Notes under the pieces: model-generated | What the model saw: the letters and a program-made list of their open reading frames with translations, nothing else | The model's database searches: none | What the model was told of the DNA's origin: nothing | Program-made: the position numbers and the translations under genes | Part shown: in pieces, positions 1 through 9,831 of the stretch | Layout of the letters: every line of letters starts with the position of its first letter | How positions within the stretch are numbered: position 1 is the stretch's first letter | NCBI GenBank assembly: GCA_945877175.1 | Contig: CAMCRC010000002.1 | Span: 1 to 64,000 of the forward strand | Direction of reading: 5' to 3' | Length of the DNA stretch: 64,000 nt | From: Klebsiella pneumoniae | Lineage (GTDB): Bacteria > Pseudomonadota > Gammaproteobacteria > Pseudomonadales > Pseudohongiellaceae

Positions 1-1437
1 ATGGGCAAACCAACTGGCTTCAAAGAATTCGATCGTCGTGCTGAACCCTATCGCGCTCCCGGGGCGCGCCTGCTCGACTACAAGGAAATCTACACGGCGC
101 ACGACGACAAGCACCTGAGCACTCAGGGCGCCCGCTGCATGGACTGCGGCGTGCCATTTTGTCAGTCCGATCACGGCTGCCCCGTCTACAACCTGATTCC
201 CGAGTGGAATGATCTGGTGTATCACGGCCGCTGGCGCGAGGCGCTGGACCGTCTGCACAAGACCAACAATTTCCCGGAATTCACCGGCCGCGTCTGCCCG
301 GCACCCTGCGAAGGCGCCTGTGTGCTCGGCATCAACGAGCCGGCGGTGACCATCAAGAACATCGAAAATGCCATCATCGACAAGGGCTTCGAGAACGGTT
401 GGGTACAACCCAATCCGCCTGCGTTCCGCACCGGCAGAAAAGTGGCCGTTGTCGGCTCCGGCCCTGCCGGACTCGCAGCCGCCGCCCAGCTGAACCAGGC
501 TGGCCATAGCGTCACGGTGTACGAGCGTGAAGACCGCATCGGCGGCCTGCTGATGTATGGCATTCCCAACATGAAGCTGGAGAAGGATGTCGTGGAGCGC
601 CGCGTCAACCTGCTCCGCGCGGAAGGCGTGGAATTCATCACCAATGCCGACATCGGCGGCAGCGGCCCCAATGCCATCGCTTCCGAAACACTGCTTGCCC
701 AGGTCGACGCTCTGTGTCTGGCCACCGGTGCCACCAAGGCCCGTGACCTGAACATCCCCGGCCGTGCCGGCGACGACATCTACATGGCCATGAAATTCCT
801 GACTGCCAACACGCGCAGCCTGCTGGATTCCGAGCTGCAGGACGGCAACTACATCAGCGCGAAGGGCAAGAACGTGATTGTGATCGGCGGCGGCGACACC
901 GGTACCGACTGCATCGCCACGTCCCTGCGTCACGGCTGCAAGTCACTGGTCAACTTCGAGATCATGGCGCGTCCACCAGCCACCCGGGCCGGTGACAATC
1001 CCTGGCCGCTGTGGCCGAAGATCTACCGCGAGGACTACGGACACACCGAAGCCCAGCACGTGTTTGGTGCCGACCCCCGCACCTACTCGATCTCCGGCAA
1101 GGAATTCGTGCGCGATGCGCATGGCAAGCTGCTAGGCATCAACACGGTGGAAGTGGACAGCAAGTTCCAGGAAGTGCCAGGCACGCTGAAGTTCTGGGAG
1201 GCCGATCTGATTCTGCTGTCCATGGGCTTCCTCGGGCCGGAAGACTACGTGGCAAAACCACTGGCGCTGGAACTGGACCCCCGTTCCAACTACAAGGCTG
1301 CCTACAAGTCTTTCGTCACCAGCAACCCGAAAGTGTTTGCGGCGGGCGACTGCCGTCGTGGTCAGTCCCTGGTGGTGCGTGCAATTGACGAAGGCCGCCT
1401 GGTGGCGGACGCGATCGACAAGTACCTCTCTGCCTGA
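1..1437 (+). CDS. gltD: Glutamate synthase (NADPH) small subunit
   Basis: CxxCxxxxC cluster motifs ([18 protein letters not shown]), [10 protein letters not shown] nucleotide-binding motif, full-length ORF. Confidence 0.95.
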   Translation: MGKPTGFKEFDRRAEPYRAPGARLLDYKEIYTAHDDKHLSTQGARCMDCGVPFCQSDHGCPVYNLIPEWNDLVYHGRWREALDRLHKTNNFPEFTGRVCPAPCEGACVLGINEPAVTIKNIENAIIDKGFENGWVQPNPPAFRTGRKVAVVGSGPAGLAAAAQLNQAGHSVTVYEREDRIGGLLMYGIPNMKLEKDVVERRVNLLRAEGVEFITNADIGGSGPNAIASETLLAQVDALCLATGATKARDLNIPGRAGDDIYMAMKFLTANTRSLLDSELQDGNYISAKGKNVIVIGGGDTGTDCIATSLRHGCKSLVNFEIMARPPATRAGDNPWPLWPKIYREDYGHTEAQHVFGADPRTYSISGKEFVRDAHGKLLGINTVEVDSKFQEVPGTLKFWEADLILLSMGFLGPEDYVAKPLALELDPRSNYKAAYKSFVTSNPKVFAAGDCRRGQSLVVRAIDEGRLVADAIDKYLSA

Positions 1438-1461
1438 CAGTGGGCTGTAGGAGCGGGCTTG

Positions 1462-1515
1462 CTGTGATTGTGACTCTGACTGTGGGAGCCACAATCACAG
1501 GTACAGCCACAGTCA
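1462..1515. repeat. Two interlocking inverted repeats between gltD and the ABC ATPase gene
   Basis: CTGTGATTGTG (1462-1472)/CACAATCACAG (1490-1500) and TGACTGTGG (1477-1485)/CCACAGTCA (1507-1515), both perfect. Confidence 0.8.
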
Positions 1516-1545
1516 TCACCGCTTTCGACCAGTTGGAACCGCCTC

Positions 1546-2499
1546 ATGCCGGAAAACGTTCTGGAACTGAACAGGGTCTGCAAGCGCTACGGCAGCTTCA
1601 CCGCCGTCAATGACATCAGTTTTGCCATTCCCGCCGGCAGCATCTACGGCTTTCTCGGTCCCAACGGGGCCGGCAAGACCACCACCCTCCGGATGATTCT
1701 CGATATCCTCAAGCCCGACACCGGCACCATCAGCATCCTTGGTCACACTTCGGCGCTGAACGTGCGGCAGCGCATCGGCTATCTGCCTGAGGAAAAAGGC
1801 CTCTACAAGAAGATGAAGGTGTGGGCCATCATCAGCTACTTTGCCACGCTCAAGGGCATGGAGAAGAATGCGGCCCGTCTGCGTGCCTTCGAGCTGCTGG
1901 AGCAGTACGGACTCAAGGATTACGCCGACGCCAAGGTGGAATCGCTCTCCAAGGGCATGGGCCAGAAGGTGCAGGTACTCTCCGCCGTGGCCCACCGGCC
2001 CGAGCTGGTCATTCTCGACGAGCCCTTCTCGGGCCTCGACCCGGTGAATCAGGAAGTGCTGGAGCAACTGATCCGCGACATGGCCAGCGCCGGCCAGACG
2101 GTGATTTTTTCCACCCACATCATGCAACACGCCGAGCGTCTGTGTGATCGCATGCTGTTGATCGCCAAAGGACGCAAGATCTTCGATGGCACGCTCGACG
2201 ACGTGCACGCCATCATTCCCCGGCGCGTCATACTGGAATGCGCAGGCGACATCACCTCACTGCTGACCAGCCCCGGGGTGATCGGCGCCGTTGAACGCCC
2301 CCACGCAGAACACGCCCGCGCTGAAGGCACACGACTGTGGGTAATCCAGATCGAGGAACACACCAATCCACAGGTGCTGCTGCAGCGCTGTTTCGAGCAG
2401 GGCATCGCACTGACCCGTTTCGACTACACCCAGCCCAGTCTGCACGACGTGTTCGTGCATCTGGTGGGCAGCGATGCCCGGGAGCACGTGCTGCGATGA
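1546..2499 (+). CDS. ABC transporter ATP-binding protein (NatA-like)
   Basis: Walker A GPNGAGKTT, signature LSKGMGQKV, Walker B LVILDEP. Confidence 0.93.
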   Translation: MPENVLELNRVCKRYGSFTAVNDISFAIPAGSIYGFLGPNGAGKTTTLRMILDILKPDTGTISILGHTSALNVRQRIGYLPEEKGLYKKMKVWAIISYFATLKGMEKNAARLRAFELLEQYGLKDYADAKVESLSKGMGQKVQVLSAVAHRPELVILDEPFSGLDPVNQEVLEQLIRDMASAGQTVIFSTHIMQHAERLCDRMLLIAKGRKIFDGTLDDVHAIIPRRVILECAGDITSLLTSPGVIGAVERPHAEHARAEGTRLWVIQIEEHTNPQVLLQRCFEQGIALTRFDYTQPSLHDVFVHLVGSDAREHVLR

Positions 2500-4079
2500 G
2501 AATGATCCTGCTGATCGCCGTGCGCGAATATGCCGAGAACGTAAAGACCAAAGGCTTCTGGGCCGGCATCCTGCTCTTCCCCATCATCCTCATGGCCGTG
2601 TTCTTCTTTCAGACCCTCCTCTCGCAGTCCACGCCCACCCGGCACTACCTGCTGATCGACCAGTCAGGCCTGTATGCCGAAGCTGTCGAGGCCGGCATCC
2701 GCCAGGAACAGCAGCGGCGCATCTTTCAGGAATTCGTGAATTACGTGGTGGAGAACCGCCGCGAAGCGAACCCGGAGCAGACGCCTGCCGGCGCCAACGC
2801 ACAGATCGAGCAGATGCTGGATGATGCCGGCACCGACGAAGTGGCTGCTCTGGATGCCTGGCTGGAGAACGGCGGACTGGAATTTGCGCTGACGCTGGCA
2901 ACGCCGTATCTGCGCGAGAACGCGCCGCCCTTTGCAGCACCCCGCGAACAGTTCGTCCCCGCACCACTGCCCGAAGGCATCGACCCGCAGGCAAGCCCGG
3001 CCACGATTGTGGAACAGCTGCGACCATGGCTCAGCGGTGAGCGCCTGGTCGAGGTCAATGGCGAACGCAGTCCGCTGTTCGCGCTGATTCTGATACCTGC
3101 CGAGGTGAACAGCACCATTCAACGGCCCGGGGTCACGCCTCCCGGCGCCATACTCAGTGCCAGCGGCATGCAGTACTGGGCGCGCAATCTCACCGACACC
3201 CGACTGTCGGCGGCCATTGAGCGCAGTATCAATACCACCATCCGCGCCAACGAGTTCACGGCGCGCAATGTGGATGTGCAGGTGGTGCGTGAAGTACAGC
3301 GCACCCGTCTGCCCATGAGCCGGCTCGACCCGAGCAAGGCCGAAGGCGAAGAGGCCGTGAGCGTGGCAGACACCTTCCGGCAGTGGGCGCCCGTCGGCTT
3401 TGTGTACCTGATGTTCATCTCGCTGATGCAGAGCGTGCAGTACCTGCTGAGCAACACCATCGAAGAGAAGTCCAACCGCATCATCGAAGTGCTGCTGGCC
3501 TCGGTCACGCCCCTCGAGTTGATGATGGGCAAGCTGTTCGGCATCGGCCTGTCCGGCATCACCACCATCGCGGCATGGCTGGGCACTTTCTTCCTGTTCA
3601 TCGCGTTCTATCCTGGCGCGCAAACCGAGCTGCTTGGGCAGTTCTTCCAGGTTCTGCTCTCCTCCGATCTGATTCCCTGGTTCGTGTTCTATTTCCTGGC
3701 CGGGTATGCGCTGTATGCGGGCATCTTCCTGGCCATCGGCAGCCTGTGCAACACGCTCAAGGAAGCCCAGAGCCTGATGATGCCGATGATGATGGTGCTG
3801 ATCGTGCCGCTGGTGACCATGACCTTCATCGCCCAGGACCCCAACGGCCCGGTGGCACGCATCATGTCCTGGATACCCCTGTTCACGCCCTTCACCATGA
3901 TGAACCGGGCCGCGGCTGAGCCGCCGCTGCTGGATGTCATCGGCACCACTGTCGTGCTGCTGCTGTCCATCGCGCTGGTGCTGTGGCTGTCGGGGAAAAT
4001 CTTCCGGCAGGGTGTGCTGCGCACTGGACAGCCACCTCGAATAGTCGAGATCATCCGCATGTTGCGGCACAAGCACTGA
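2496..4079 (+). CDS. ABC transporter permease (NatB/ABC-2 type)
   Basis: ATGA overlap with upstream ATPase stop; multiple TM helices; NTIEEKSNRIIEVLLASVTPLELMMGK motif typical of the family. Confidence 0.9.
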   Translation: MRMILLIAVREYAENVKTKGFWAGILLFPIILMAVFFFQTLLSQSTPTRHYLLIDQSGLYAEAVEAGIRQEQQRRIFQEFVNYVVENRREANPEQTPAGANAQIEQMLDDAGTDEVAALDAWLENGGLEFALTLATPYLRENAPPFAAPREQFVPAPLPEGIDPQASPATIVEQLRPWLSGERLVEVNGERSPLFALILIPAEVNSTIQRPGVTPPGAILSASGMQYWARNLTDTRLSAAIERSINTTIRANEFTARNVDVQVVREVQRTRLPMSRLDPSKAEGEEAVSVADTFRQWAPVGFVYLMFISLMQSVQYLLSNTIEEKSNRIIEVLLASVTPLELMMGKLFGIGLSGITTIAAWLGTFFLFIAFYPGAQTELLGQFFQVLLSSDLIPWFVFYFLAGYALYAGIFLAIGSLCNTLKEAQSLMMPMMMVLIVPLVTMTFIAQDPNGPVARIMSWIPLFTPFTMMNRAAAEPPLLDVIGTTVVLLLSIALVLWLSGKIFRQGVLRTGQPPRIVEIIRMLRHKH

Positions 4080-4118
4080 GCGCACCTGCCGTTCCCTTTT
4101 CTCTCTGGAGATTCCGCC

Positions 4119-5174
4119 ATGCGTGACCTGCTCGAACGACGGACTTTCCTGATCCTTCTGGGCGTCATCACGCTGCTGTTTGCCCTGGTGCTGCGACCGT
4201 TCTGGAGCGCCATCTTCTGGGCCATCGTCGTCACCGTGCTGTTTGCGCCGATGCAGACCAGCATGCTGCGCAGACTCCAGGGCCACCGCACGCTGGCAGC
4301 CCTGATCACGCTTCTGACCCTGTCAGTCATCGTGATCATCCCGGTACTGGCGCTGTTTTCAGCCTTCATCCAGCAGGGCGCCAGCTTCTACAGTCTGATC
4401 GAATCGCGGGAGGTCGAGCCGGCGCAGTTCATCGACCAGATCGTTTCTGCCATTCCATTCCTGCCGGGCCTCATGGATCAGCTGGGGGTCGATACCGAGA
4501 GCATTCGCGCTTACCTGGCCAGTTCCGCCACCGGTATCAGTGAGATCATTGCGCAGCAGGCTCTGGCCATTGGCCGGAATACCGTCAACTTCACACTCCA
4601 TCTGGCCATGATGCTGTATCTGACGTTTTTCCTGTTGCGCGACGGTGACCGCCTGGTGGCACTGCTGACTGCTGCCGTGCCGCTGAGCGTGAACCGCAAG
4701 CAGCTGCTGTTTCACAAGTTTGTGGAAGTGACGCGGGCCACGGTGAAGGGCAATCTGCTGGTGGCCATCGTGCAGGGCGCGCTGGGGGGGTTCATTTTCT
4801 GGATGCTGGACATCCCCGCACCGATCCTGTGGGCAGTAGTCATGGCGTTCCTGTCAATGATTCCCGCAGTTGGCTCGACACTGGTATGGGCCCCGGTGGC
4901 GCTCTATCTCTACGCCACTGGGGCCACTATTGAAGCGTCCATCCTCGTGGCCTATGGCGCGATCATCATCGGCCTGGCCGACAACGTGCTGCGCCCCATC
5001 CTGGTGGGGCGCGACACCAAGCTGCCGGACTATATCGTGCTGTTCTCCACCATGGGCGGCATTGCCCTGCTGGGCATCAACGGATTCGTGATCGGGCCTC
5101 TGATCGCTGCCGTATTCCTGGCATTCTGGAACATCTTCATTTCCGACAACAAACCAGCGGTGCCTGGCAGATGA
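4119..5174 (+). CDS. AI-2E family transporter (PerM-like)
   Basis: Hydrophobic ORF with VGSTLVW and ADNVLRPILVG family motifs. Confidence 0.9.
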   Translation: MRDLLERRTFLILLGVITLLFALVLRPFWSAIFWAIVVTVLFAPMQTSMLRRLQGHRTLAALITLLTLSVIVIIPVLALFSAFIQQGASFYSLIESREVEPAQFIDQIVSAIPFLPGLMDQLGVDTESIRAYLASSATGISEIIAQQALAIGRNTVNFTLHLAMMLYLTFFLLRDGDRLVALLTAAVPLSVNRKQLLFHKFVEVTRATVKGNLLVAIVQGALGGFIFWMLDIPAPILWAVVMAFLSMIPAVGSTLVWAPVALYLYATGATIEASILVAYGAIIIGLADNVLRPILVGRDTKLPDYIVLFSTMGGIALLGINGFVIGPLIAAVFLAFWNIFISDNKPAVPGR

Positions 5175-5207
5175 CTCAGCGCGTGCCTTTGGCACTGCTC
5201 GCGCAGC

Positions 5208-5516
5208 TCATGGCGTGAACCAGAACTCCACTTCATCGGTGGCCACGTCGAAGCGTGCCGCGTGTTCCACATGGGCTGCCACGTGGTACCAGTCGCCCAC
5301 GCCATGGCGCGTGGTCATGCCGTTCTGCGTGAGGATGAGTTCACCGCGGGTAATGACGCCATAATTGTCGGTGTCGTGGGTGTGCGCAGGGATGCTCGTG
5401 TCTGCTGCATAGGAGGCAAACAGGACATCCGCCCCCTTGGCCTCAAGCTTGTAGGCATCGAAACGGCCGTCAAAGAGAGGCAGCTGGCGGATGCGGTCGG
5501 GGTACTGGCCGGACAT
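5208..5516 (-). CDS. Cupin-domain protein
   Basis: IPAHTHDTDNYGVITRGELIL cupin motif; overlaps the stop of the M20 peptidase gene. Confidence 0.7.
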   Translation of the reverse strand: MSGQYPDRIRQLPLFDGRFDAYKLEAKGADVLFASYAADTSIPAHTHDTDNYGVITRGELILTQNGMTTRHGVGDWYHVAAHVEHAARFDVATDEVEFWFTP

Positions 5517-6931
5517 TACTGCGGCGTCCCCGCGATCTCCTCCACCACCTTGTAGAAAGTCTGCACGAAGCGGTACAGCTCCGCCTCGATGATGCGTTCC
5601 TGATCGCTGTGGGAACCAAAGCCCAGCGGCCCGTCTTCCGCATCAATGCCCGGCCCCACGCCATAGCACTGAATGCCACGGGCGCGCAGATAAGCCATGT
5701 CGGTGGCCCCGGTGCTCAATACGGGCAACACGGGAGCGCCGTAGCTTTCGCCAAATACCGACTCTATGACGCGATAGAGATCGGTGTCCAGCGACGTCGA
5801 GGCGCCGGGGCGCTGGTTGCGCGACCCCCAGTCCACATTCACGGCCGGGTCATTGATCACCTCACGCACCATTTCCAGGAAGGCCGGTGCGTCTTCGTCG
5901 GGCAGCAGGCGCACGTCCAGCGTGGCGGTGGCTTCCGACGGAATCACGTTGGAGCGATAGCCACCGTCGACAATGTTCGGCGAGATTGTGCTGAACAGCA
6001 CGGCCGCGTTGCGGGGCTCGTACTGCTTCAGATAGTTCACGGCCTCCTGGCCTTCGGCGGAATACGGACTCAGCACCGCGTTGTAGCGGGCAGAGGCTTC
6101 CGGTTCGGAGATAGCGGCCAGGCGCGAGAAGTAGGACGTGGTGGTGTCGCTCAGACGAATGGGCGGCTGCCAGTCGGCAATGGTGGCTACCGCACGGGAG
6201 AGCGCCACGATGGCATTGGATTGCAGCGGCACCGAGCCATGTCCGGCCACGCCATTGCTGGTCAGCTGAATGCCGCGTGGCAATTTCTCGACCGTCTGCA
6301 CCGAGGTGTGGAATGCCGCCCCATTCTGGCGCACCACGCTGCCGCCTTCGGCCAGACAATACTCGGCGTCGATGGCGGGGAAATGTTCGTTCACGATGAA
6401 CTGAATGCCGATCTGCGTGGCACCCTCTTCGCCGGATTCCGCCAGCAGAATCACGTCGCGGTCCAGCGCCACGCCCTGACGATGCAGCAGGATCAGCGTC
6501 ATGAGCGACGCCACCAGATTGTCCTTGTCGTCCAGCGTGCCGCGCCCGTAGATCCAGCCGCTGTCTCTCTCGGCACTGTGGGGCGGGAAGGTCCATTTGC
6601 TGGCGTCCACGTTCACCGTGTCCTGGTGCGCCATCAGCAGCAGCGGGCGCTTGCTGCCGTTGCCATTCAGGCGGGCCACGATGTTGGGCCGGTCTTTCTC
6701 GAGGGAAAACACCTCGTAGGCGATGCCTTCGGCGTCCAGAACGCCGGTGATGTAGCGCGTGAGGTCTACTTCGCGACCGGGTGGATCAGCGGTGTCGATG
6801 CGCACCATGGCCTGAAAGTGTTGCAGGGTTTCGGCATCCAGTGCCGTCCAGTCCAGGTCCTGCGCGAACAGGGGTGAGGCACTCAGGCACAGCATGGCAG
6901 CGACAAGCGGCTTGCGGGAAAGACGGATCAC
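5516..6931 (-). CDS. M20 family metallopeptidase, exported
   Basis: LLLMAHQDTVNV, GRGTLDDKDN, ESGEEG motifs; GTG start precedes signal peptide VIRLSRKPLVAAMLCLSASPLFAQ; longer upstream ORF extension looks spurious. Confidence 0.88.
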   Translation of the reverse strand: MIRLSRKPLVAAMLCLSASPLFAQDLDWTALDAETLQHFQAMVRIDTADPPGREVDLTRYITGVLDAEGIAYEVFSLEKDRPNIVARLNGNGSKRPLLLMAHQDTVNVDASKWTFPPHSAERDSGWIYGRGTLDDKDNLVASLMTLILLHRQGVALDRDVILLAESGEEGATQIGIQFIVNEHFPAIDAEYCLAEGGSVVRQNGAAFHTSVQTVEKLPRGIQLTSNGVAGHGSVPLQSNAIVALSRAVATIADWQPPIRLSDTTTSYFSRLAAISEPEASARYNAVLSPYSAEGQEAVNYLKQYEPRNAAVLFSTISPNIVDGGYRSNVIPSEATATLDVRLLPDEDAPAFLEMVREVINDPAVNVDWGSRNQRPGASTSLDTDLYRVIESVFGESYGAPVLPVLSTGATDMAYLRARGIQCYGVGPGIDAEDGPLGFGSHSDQERIIEAELYRFVQTFYKVVEEIAGTPQ

Positions 6932-7095
6932 AATGGGACTCCCAGAGATTCTTGTGGTGATTGGGCGGGCGCCAGATGGCCTGATTAGTCTGCAACGGGC
7001 AGGCAAAGTCAAGCAGGGCGCGGCTGTGGCTGCAATCCTCATGCAAGGAGGGGGCCACGGTGTGAAGGAACCGACCGGTGTGGGAGCGGGCCTTG

Positions 7096-7659
7096 CCTGT
7101 GGGAGCGAGCCCTGCTCGCGAACAGTCAGGGCAATTGCGGGGACCTGCCCGGCCCTGGGGAGCACCCGACTCGTTCTGCGGCTGACCCGCACACGTCCCG
7201 TGTGCCCTCGCTTCCCCAGGAGCCTCGGTCTCCTGGCTCACTCGGTGCGGGTCTTTTATGCCGCTGAACGAGTCGGGCACTCCCCAGGGCCGGGCGTTGT
7301 GCCACGCGACAGGCCTGGCAGTTTCGGTCTGCGCGCTTCGGCAAAGTTCTGGTTCCACCACAACGTTTGAAGAGGCGGAGGACGCGTCGCGACAGCGCCT
7401 GTTTTGCCGTCGCGTGACTCGCCTAGCGCTGCTTGAAGGAGACAGAGGCCAGTCGGCTGGCACAGGGCGAGGTGTCGGGAGGGGGCAGGGCCGTTCAGCG
7501 GCATAAAAGGCCAGCGCCGAGCGAGGAAAAATGACCTTGGGCATTTTTCGGAGAGAGGGAAGCCTGGAGGGCCGCAGGTCAGCCGCAGAACGGCCCTGCG
7601 CCCGCCCGACACCGGGATAGTACAGTGGGTTGTTCGCGAGCAGGGCCCGCTCCCACAGG
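7096..7659. repeat. Non-coding inverted-repeat mosaic with REP-like ends
   Basis: Terminal arms 7096-7124 and 7631-7659 are inverted repeats (28/29 identical); at least four further internal inverted-repeat pairs. Confidence 0.85.
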
Positions 7660-7685
7660 CTAGGTTCACTCCAACAAAGTGACTG

Positions 7686-8375
7686 TCAGGACACATCCGG
7701 CGACACAATCCCCCGCCGCGACGCCTCCAGTGCCGCCTCTGCGCGGCTGGAGATATTCAGTTTGCTGTAGATCTGCTTCACATAGCCCGAGGCCGTGTTG
7801 CGCGTGATGTTCAGGAATTCCGCCACCTTGGCCGTGGTGTAGCCCTTGGCGATCAGGCCCAGCACGTCGCGCTCGCGAGCCGTCAGGCGGGTGGCATCGC
7901 GGTCTTCGCGGGGGCCAAAGAATCCCAGCAGGCGCCGGGCAATGGCGGGCGAGAGCGGCGGCTGGCCCTCGGCGATGCGCTGCAGCATGCCGGTCAGGTC
8001 CTCGCGGCTCTGATCCTTCAGCAGATAGCCCGACGCACCGGCGCCCAGCGCGGCAAACAGATGGGTGTCATCGTCAAAGACACTGGTCACCACCGACAGC
8101 ACATCGGGGTGCTGGCGGTTGAGCTCGTCGATCAGGTCGATGCCCGAGCCATCGGGCAGGCCGATGTCGATCAGCGCCACCTGCGGCAGCCGGCTGCTCA
8201 GGCGCGAGCGCGCGTCGGCCAGGCTGGCAGCGGTGTCGATCTGAATGCCGGGAAAGGCTTCGCCCATAGCGGCGATCAGCCAGTCCCGCGCGTCGGGCAG
8301 GTCTTCCACGATAAGTCCGTAGTGCACGGCAAGCCTCTGGGTCTTCTCGAGACCGGTTTTGTCTGATGGGAACAC
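7686..8375 (-). CDS. LuxR/NarL-family response regulator (orphan)
   Basis: Receiver LIDIGLPDGSG and C-terminal LTARERDVLGLIAKGYTTAKVAEFLNIT helix-turn-helix. Confidence 0.9.
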   Translation of the reverse strand: MFPSDKTGLEKTQRLAVHYGLIVEDLPDARDWLIAAMGEAFPGIQIDTAASLADARSRLSSRLPQVALIDIGLPDGSGIDLIDELNRQHPDVLSVVTSVFDDDTHLFAALGAGASGYLLKDQSREDLTGMLQRIAEGQPPLSPAIARRLLGFFGPREDRDATRLTARERDVLGLIAKGYTTAKVAEFLNITRNTASGYVKQIYSKLNISSRAEAALEASRRGIVSPDVS

Positions 8376-8526
8376 AGGCTATCTCCTCGTCGTGGTGCTC
8401 ACTACCCCCAGAACTGGGGTGCAAAGAATGCTCGCGGCCACGCTGGCAAGTGGCGGGCGCTGCGGCTAGAGTAGCGCACGGGCGTCAATGCTGACGACGA
8501 CAATGACAAGAAAAGGGGAATTCACC

Positions 8527-9447
8527 ATGCGCGCACTTCACACATTGGCCGCCGGCCTGCTGCTCGTTTCTGGCCAGGCGCTGGCCGAGGGCAGCGTGCT
8601 GTTCATCGGCAACAGTTTCACCTTCGGGGCGGGTTCCGCCGTGCGCTTCTACCGCCCCGACACCGTGACCGATCTCAACAATCTGGGCATCGGCGGGGCA
8701 CCGGCATTGTTCAAGTCATTTACCCAGCAGGCTGGACTTGAATACGACGTCTACGTGGAGACCGAACCCGGCAGCGGCCTGGACTTCCACCTGGCCAACC
8801 GTCTGGGCCTGATCGCCCGGCGCCCCTGGGACACCGTGGTGATGCACGGCCAGAGCACCCTGGACTTCGATGCTCCCGGCAGCCCGGCCAAACTGGTAGC
8901 CACAGCGCAGCAGATGGCGGAAATTCTTGTCGATCGCAATCCGGACGTGGACATTCATTTGATGGCCACCTGGTCACGCGCTGACGAAACCTATCCTGAG
9001 GATGGCGCCTGGGCGGGCCAGCCCATCGAGGCCATGGCCAATGATGTGCGCGCCGCCTATGACGCCGCCTCGGCCGCGCCGAACGTGCGCAGCGTGATTC
9101 CCGTCGGTGAGGCGTGGACGCGGGCGATGACGACGGGGGTGGCTGATGCCAATCCGTATGACGGCATCGACTTCGGCAAAGTGGATCTGTGGACCTACGA
9201 CCAGTACCACGCCAGCACCTTTGGCTATTACCTGGAAGCACTGGTGGTATTCGGCCGCCTGACGGGCCTTGACCCGCGCTCACTGGGCGACAACGAATGT
9301 TCAGCCTTCGAACTGGGCATGACCACGCAGCAGACGCGAGCGTTGCAGCAGGTGGCGTTTGACGAACTGGCCAGTCAGGGGGCCATCACACCGCTGCCCT
9401 TCGAGCCGGGCGTGCGGCTGACAGCGGCGCGGTGTTCGGCACGCTGA
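8527..9447 (+). CDS. Exported SGNH/GDSL-like hydrolase
   Basis: Signal peptide MRALHTLAAGLLLVSGQALA, then VLFIGNSFTFGAG block I-like motif. Confidence 0.65.
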   Translation: MRALHTLAAGLLLVSGQALAEGSVLFIGNSFTFGAGSAVRFYRPDTVTDLNNLGIGGAPALFKSFTQQAGLEYDVYVETEPGSGLDFHLANRLGLIARRPWDTVVMHGQSTLDFDAPGSPAKLVATAQQMAEILVDRNPDVDIHLMATWSRADETYPEDGAWAGQPIEAMANDVRAAYDAASAAPNVRSVIPVGEAWTRAMTTGVADANPYDGIDFGKVDLWTYDQYHASTFGYYLEALVVFGRLTGLDPRSLGDNECSAFELGMTTQQTRALQQVAFDELASQGAITPLPFEPGVRLTAARCSAR

Positions 9448-9453
9448 CAGCAA

Positions 9454-9639
9454 TCATCTAGCCTTCGGGGGAGCACGGTGACGAGCAGCCGCCTGTTCTT
9501 TCGTCTGCCTCCCCTTGGCTGAATTGGCTTGTTGCGCCACAGACTCCCGCAATCGCAATTCGCCAGCAGGTGGCAAGAAGTCAGCAATCACCTCCAACGC
9601 TCCCATCGGCTCATTTGAGTAGGACGTTTTCTTGCTCAT
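9454..9639 (-). pseudogene. Truncated BrnA/CopG-type antitoxin remnant
   Basis: MSKKTSYSNEPMGALEVIADFLPPAGELRLRE resembles the BrnA N-terminus, but the ribbon-helix-helix segment is absent afterwards. Confidence 0.6.
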
Positions 9640-9737
9640 AAATTGCCTTTCCCCTGCGCCTCTGCAAATGAAACTCCGTGTTTCAACAAATTGACGCGGT
9701 CTTTGTCTTGGTCCCATTCAAAATCTGCTCGCGACAT
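9636..9737 (-). pseudogene. Truncated BrnT-type toxin remnant (33 aa)
   Basis: MSRADFEWDQDKDRVNLLKHGVSFAEAQ- matches the BrnT N-terminal motif (FEWD..K...N..KHGVSFEEA), then runs into a stop; ATGA overlap with the brnA-like remnant. Confidence 0.65.
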
Positions 9738-9831
9738 CCTGCAGCCTGCTCCATGGCCTCAAGTCTTGCTTTTGTAGCCAGTTCGATCCTTTGCATCCCT
9801 TTGCGGACCGACTTGCTGCCACGAGTATAGT

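Noticed and set aside
2664-4286. 540-aa minus-strand ORF
   Set aside because: Antisense to the NatB-like permease; Gln/His/Arg-rich shadow ORF from GC-rich codon usage.
7256-7708. Overlapping ORFs in the 7.1-7.7 kb gap
   Set aside because: They span inverted repeats and give related low-complexity peptides on both strands (AERVGxSPGPG); treated as repeat artefacts.
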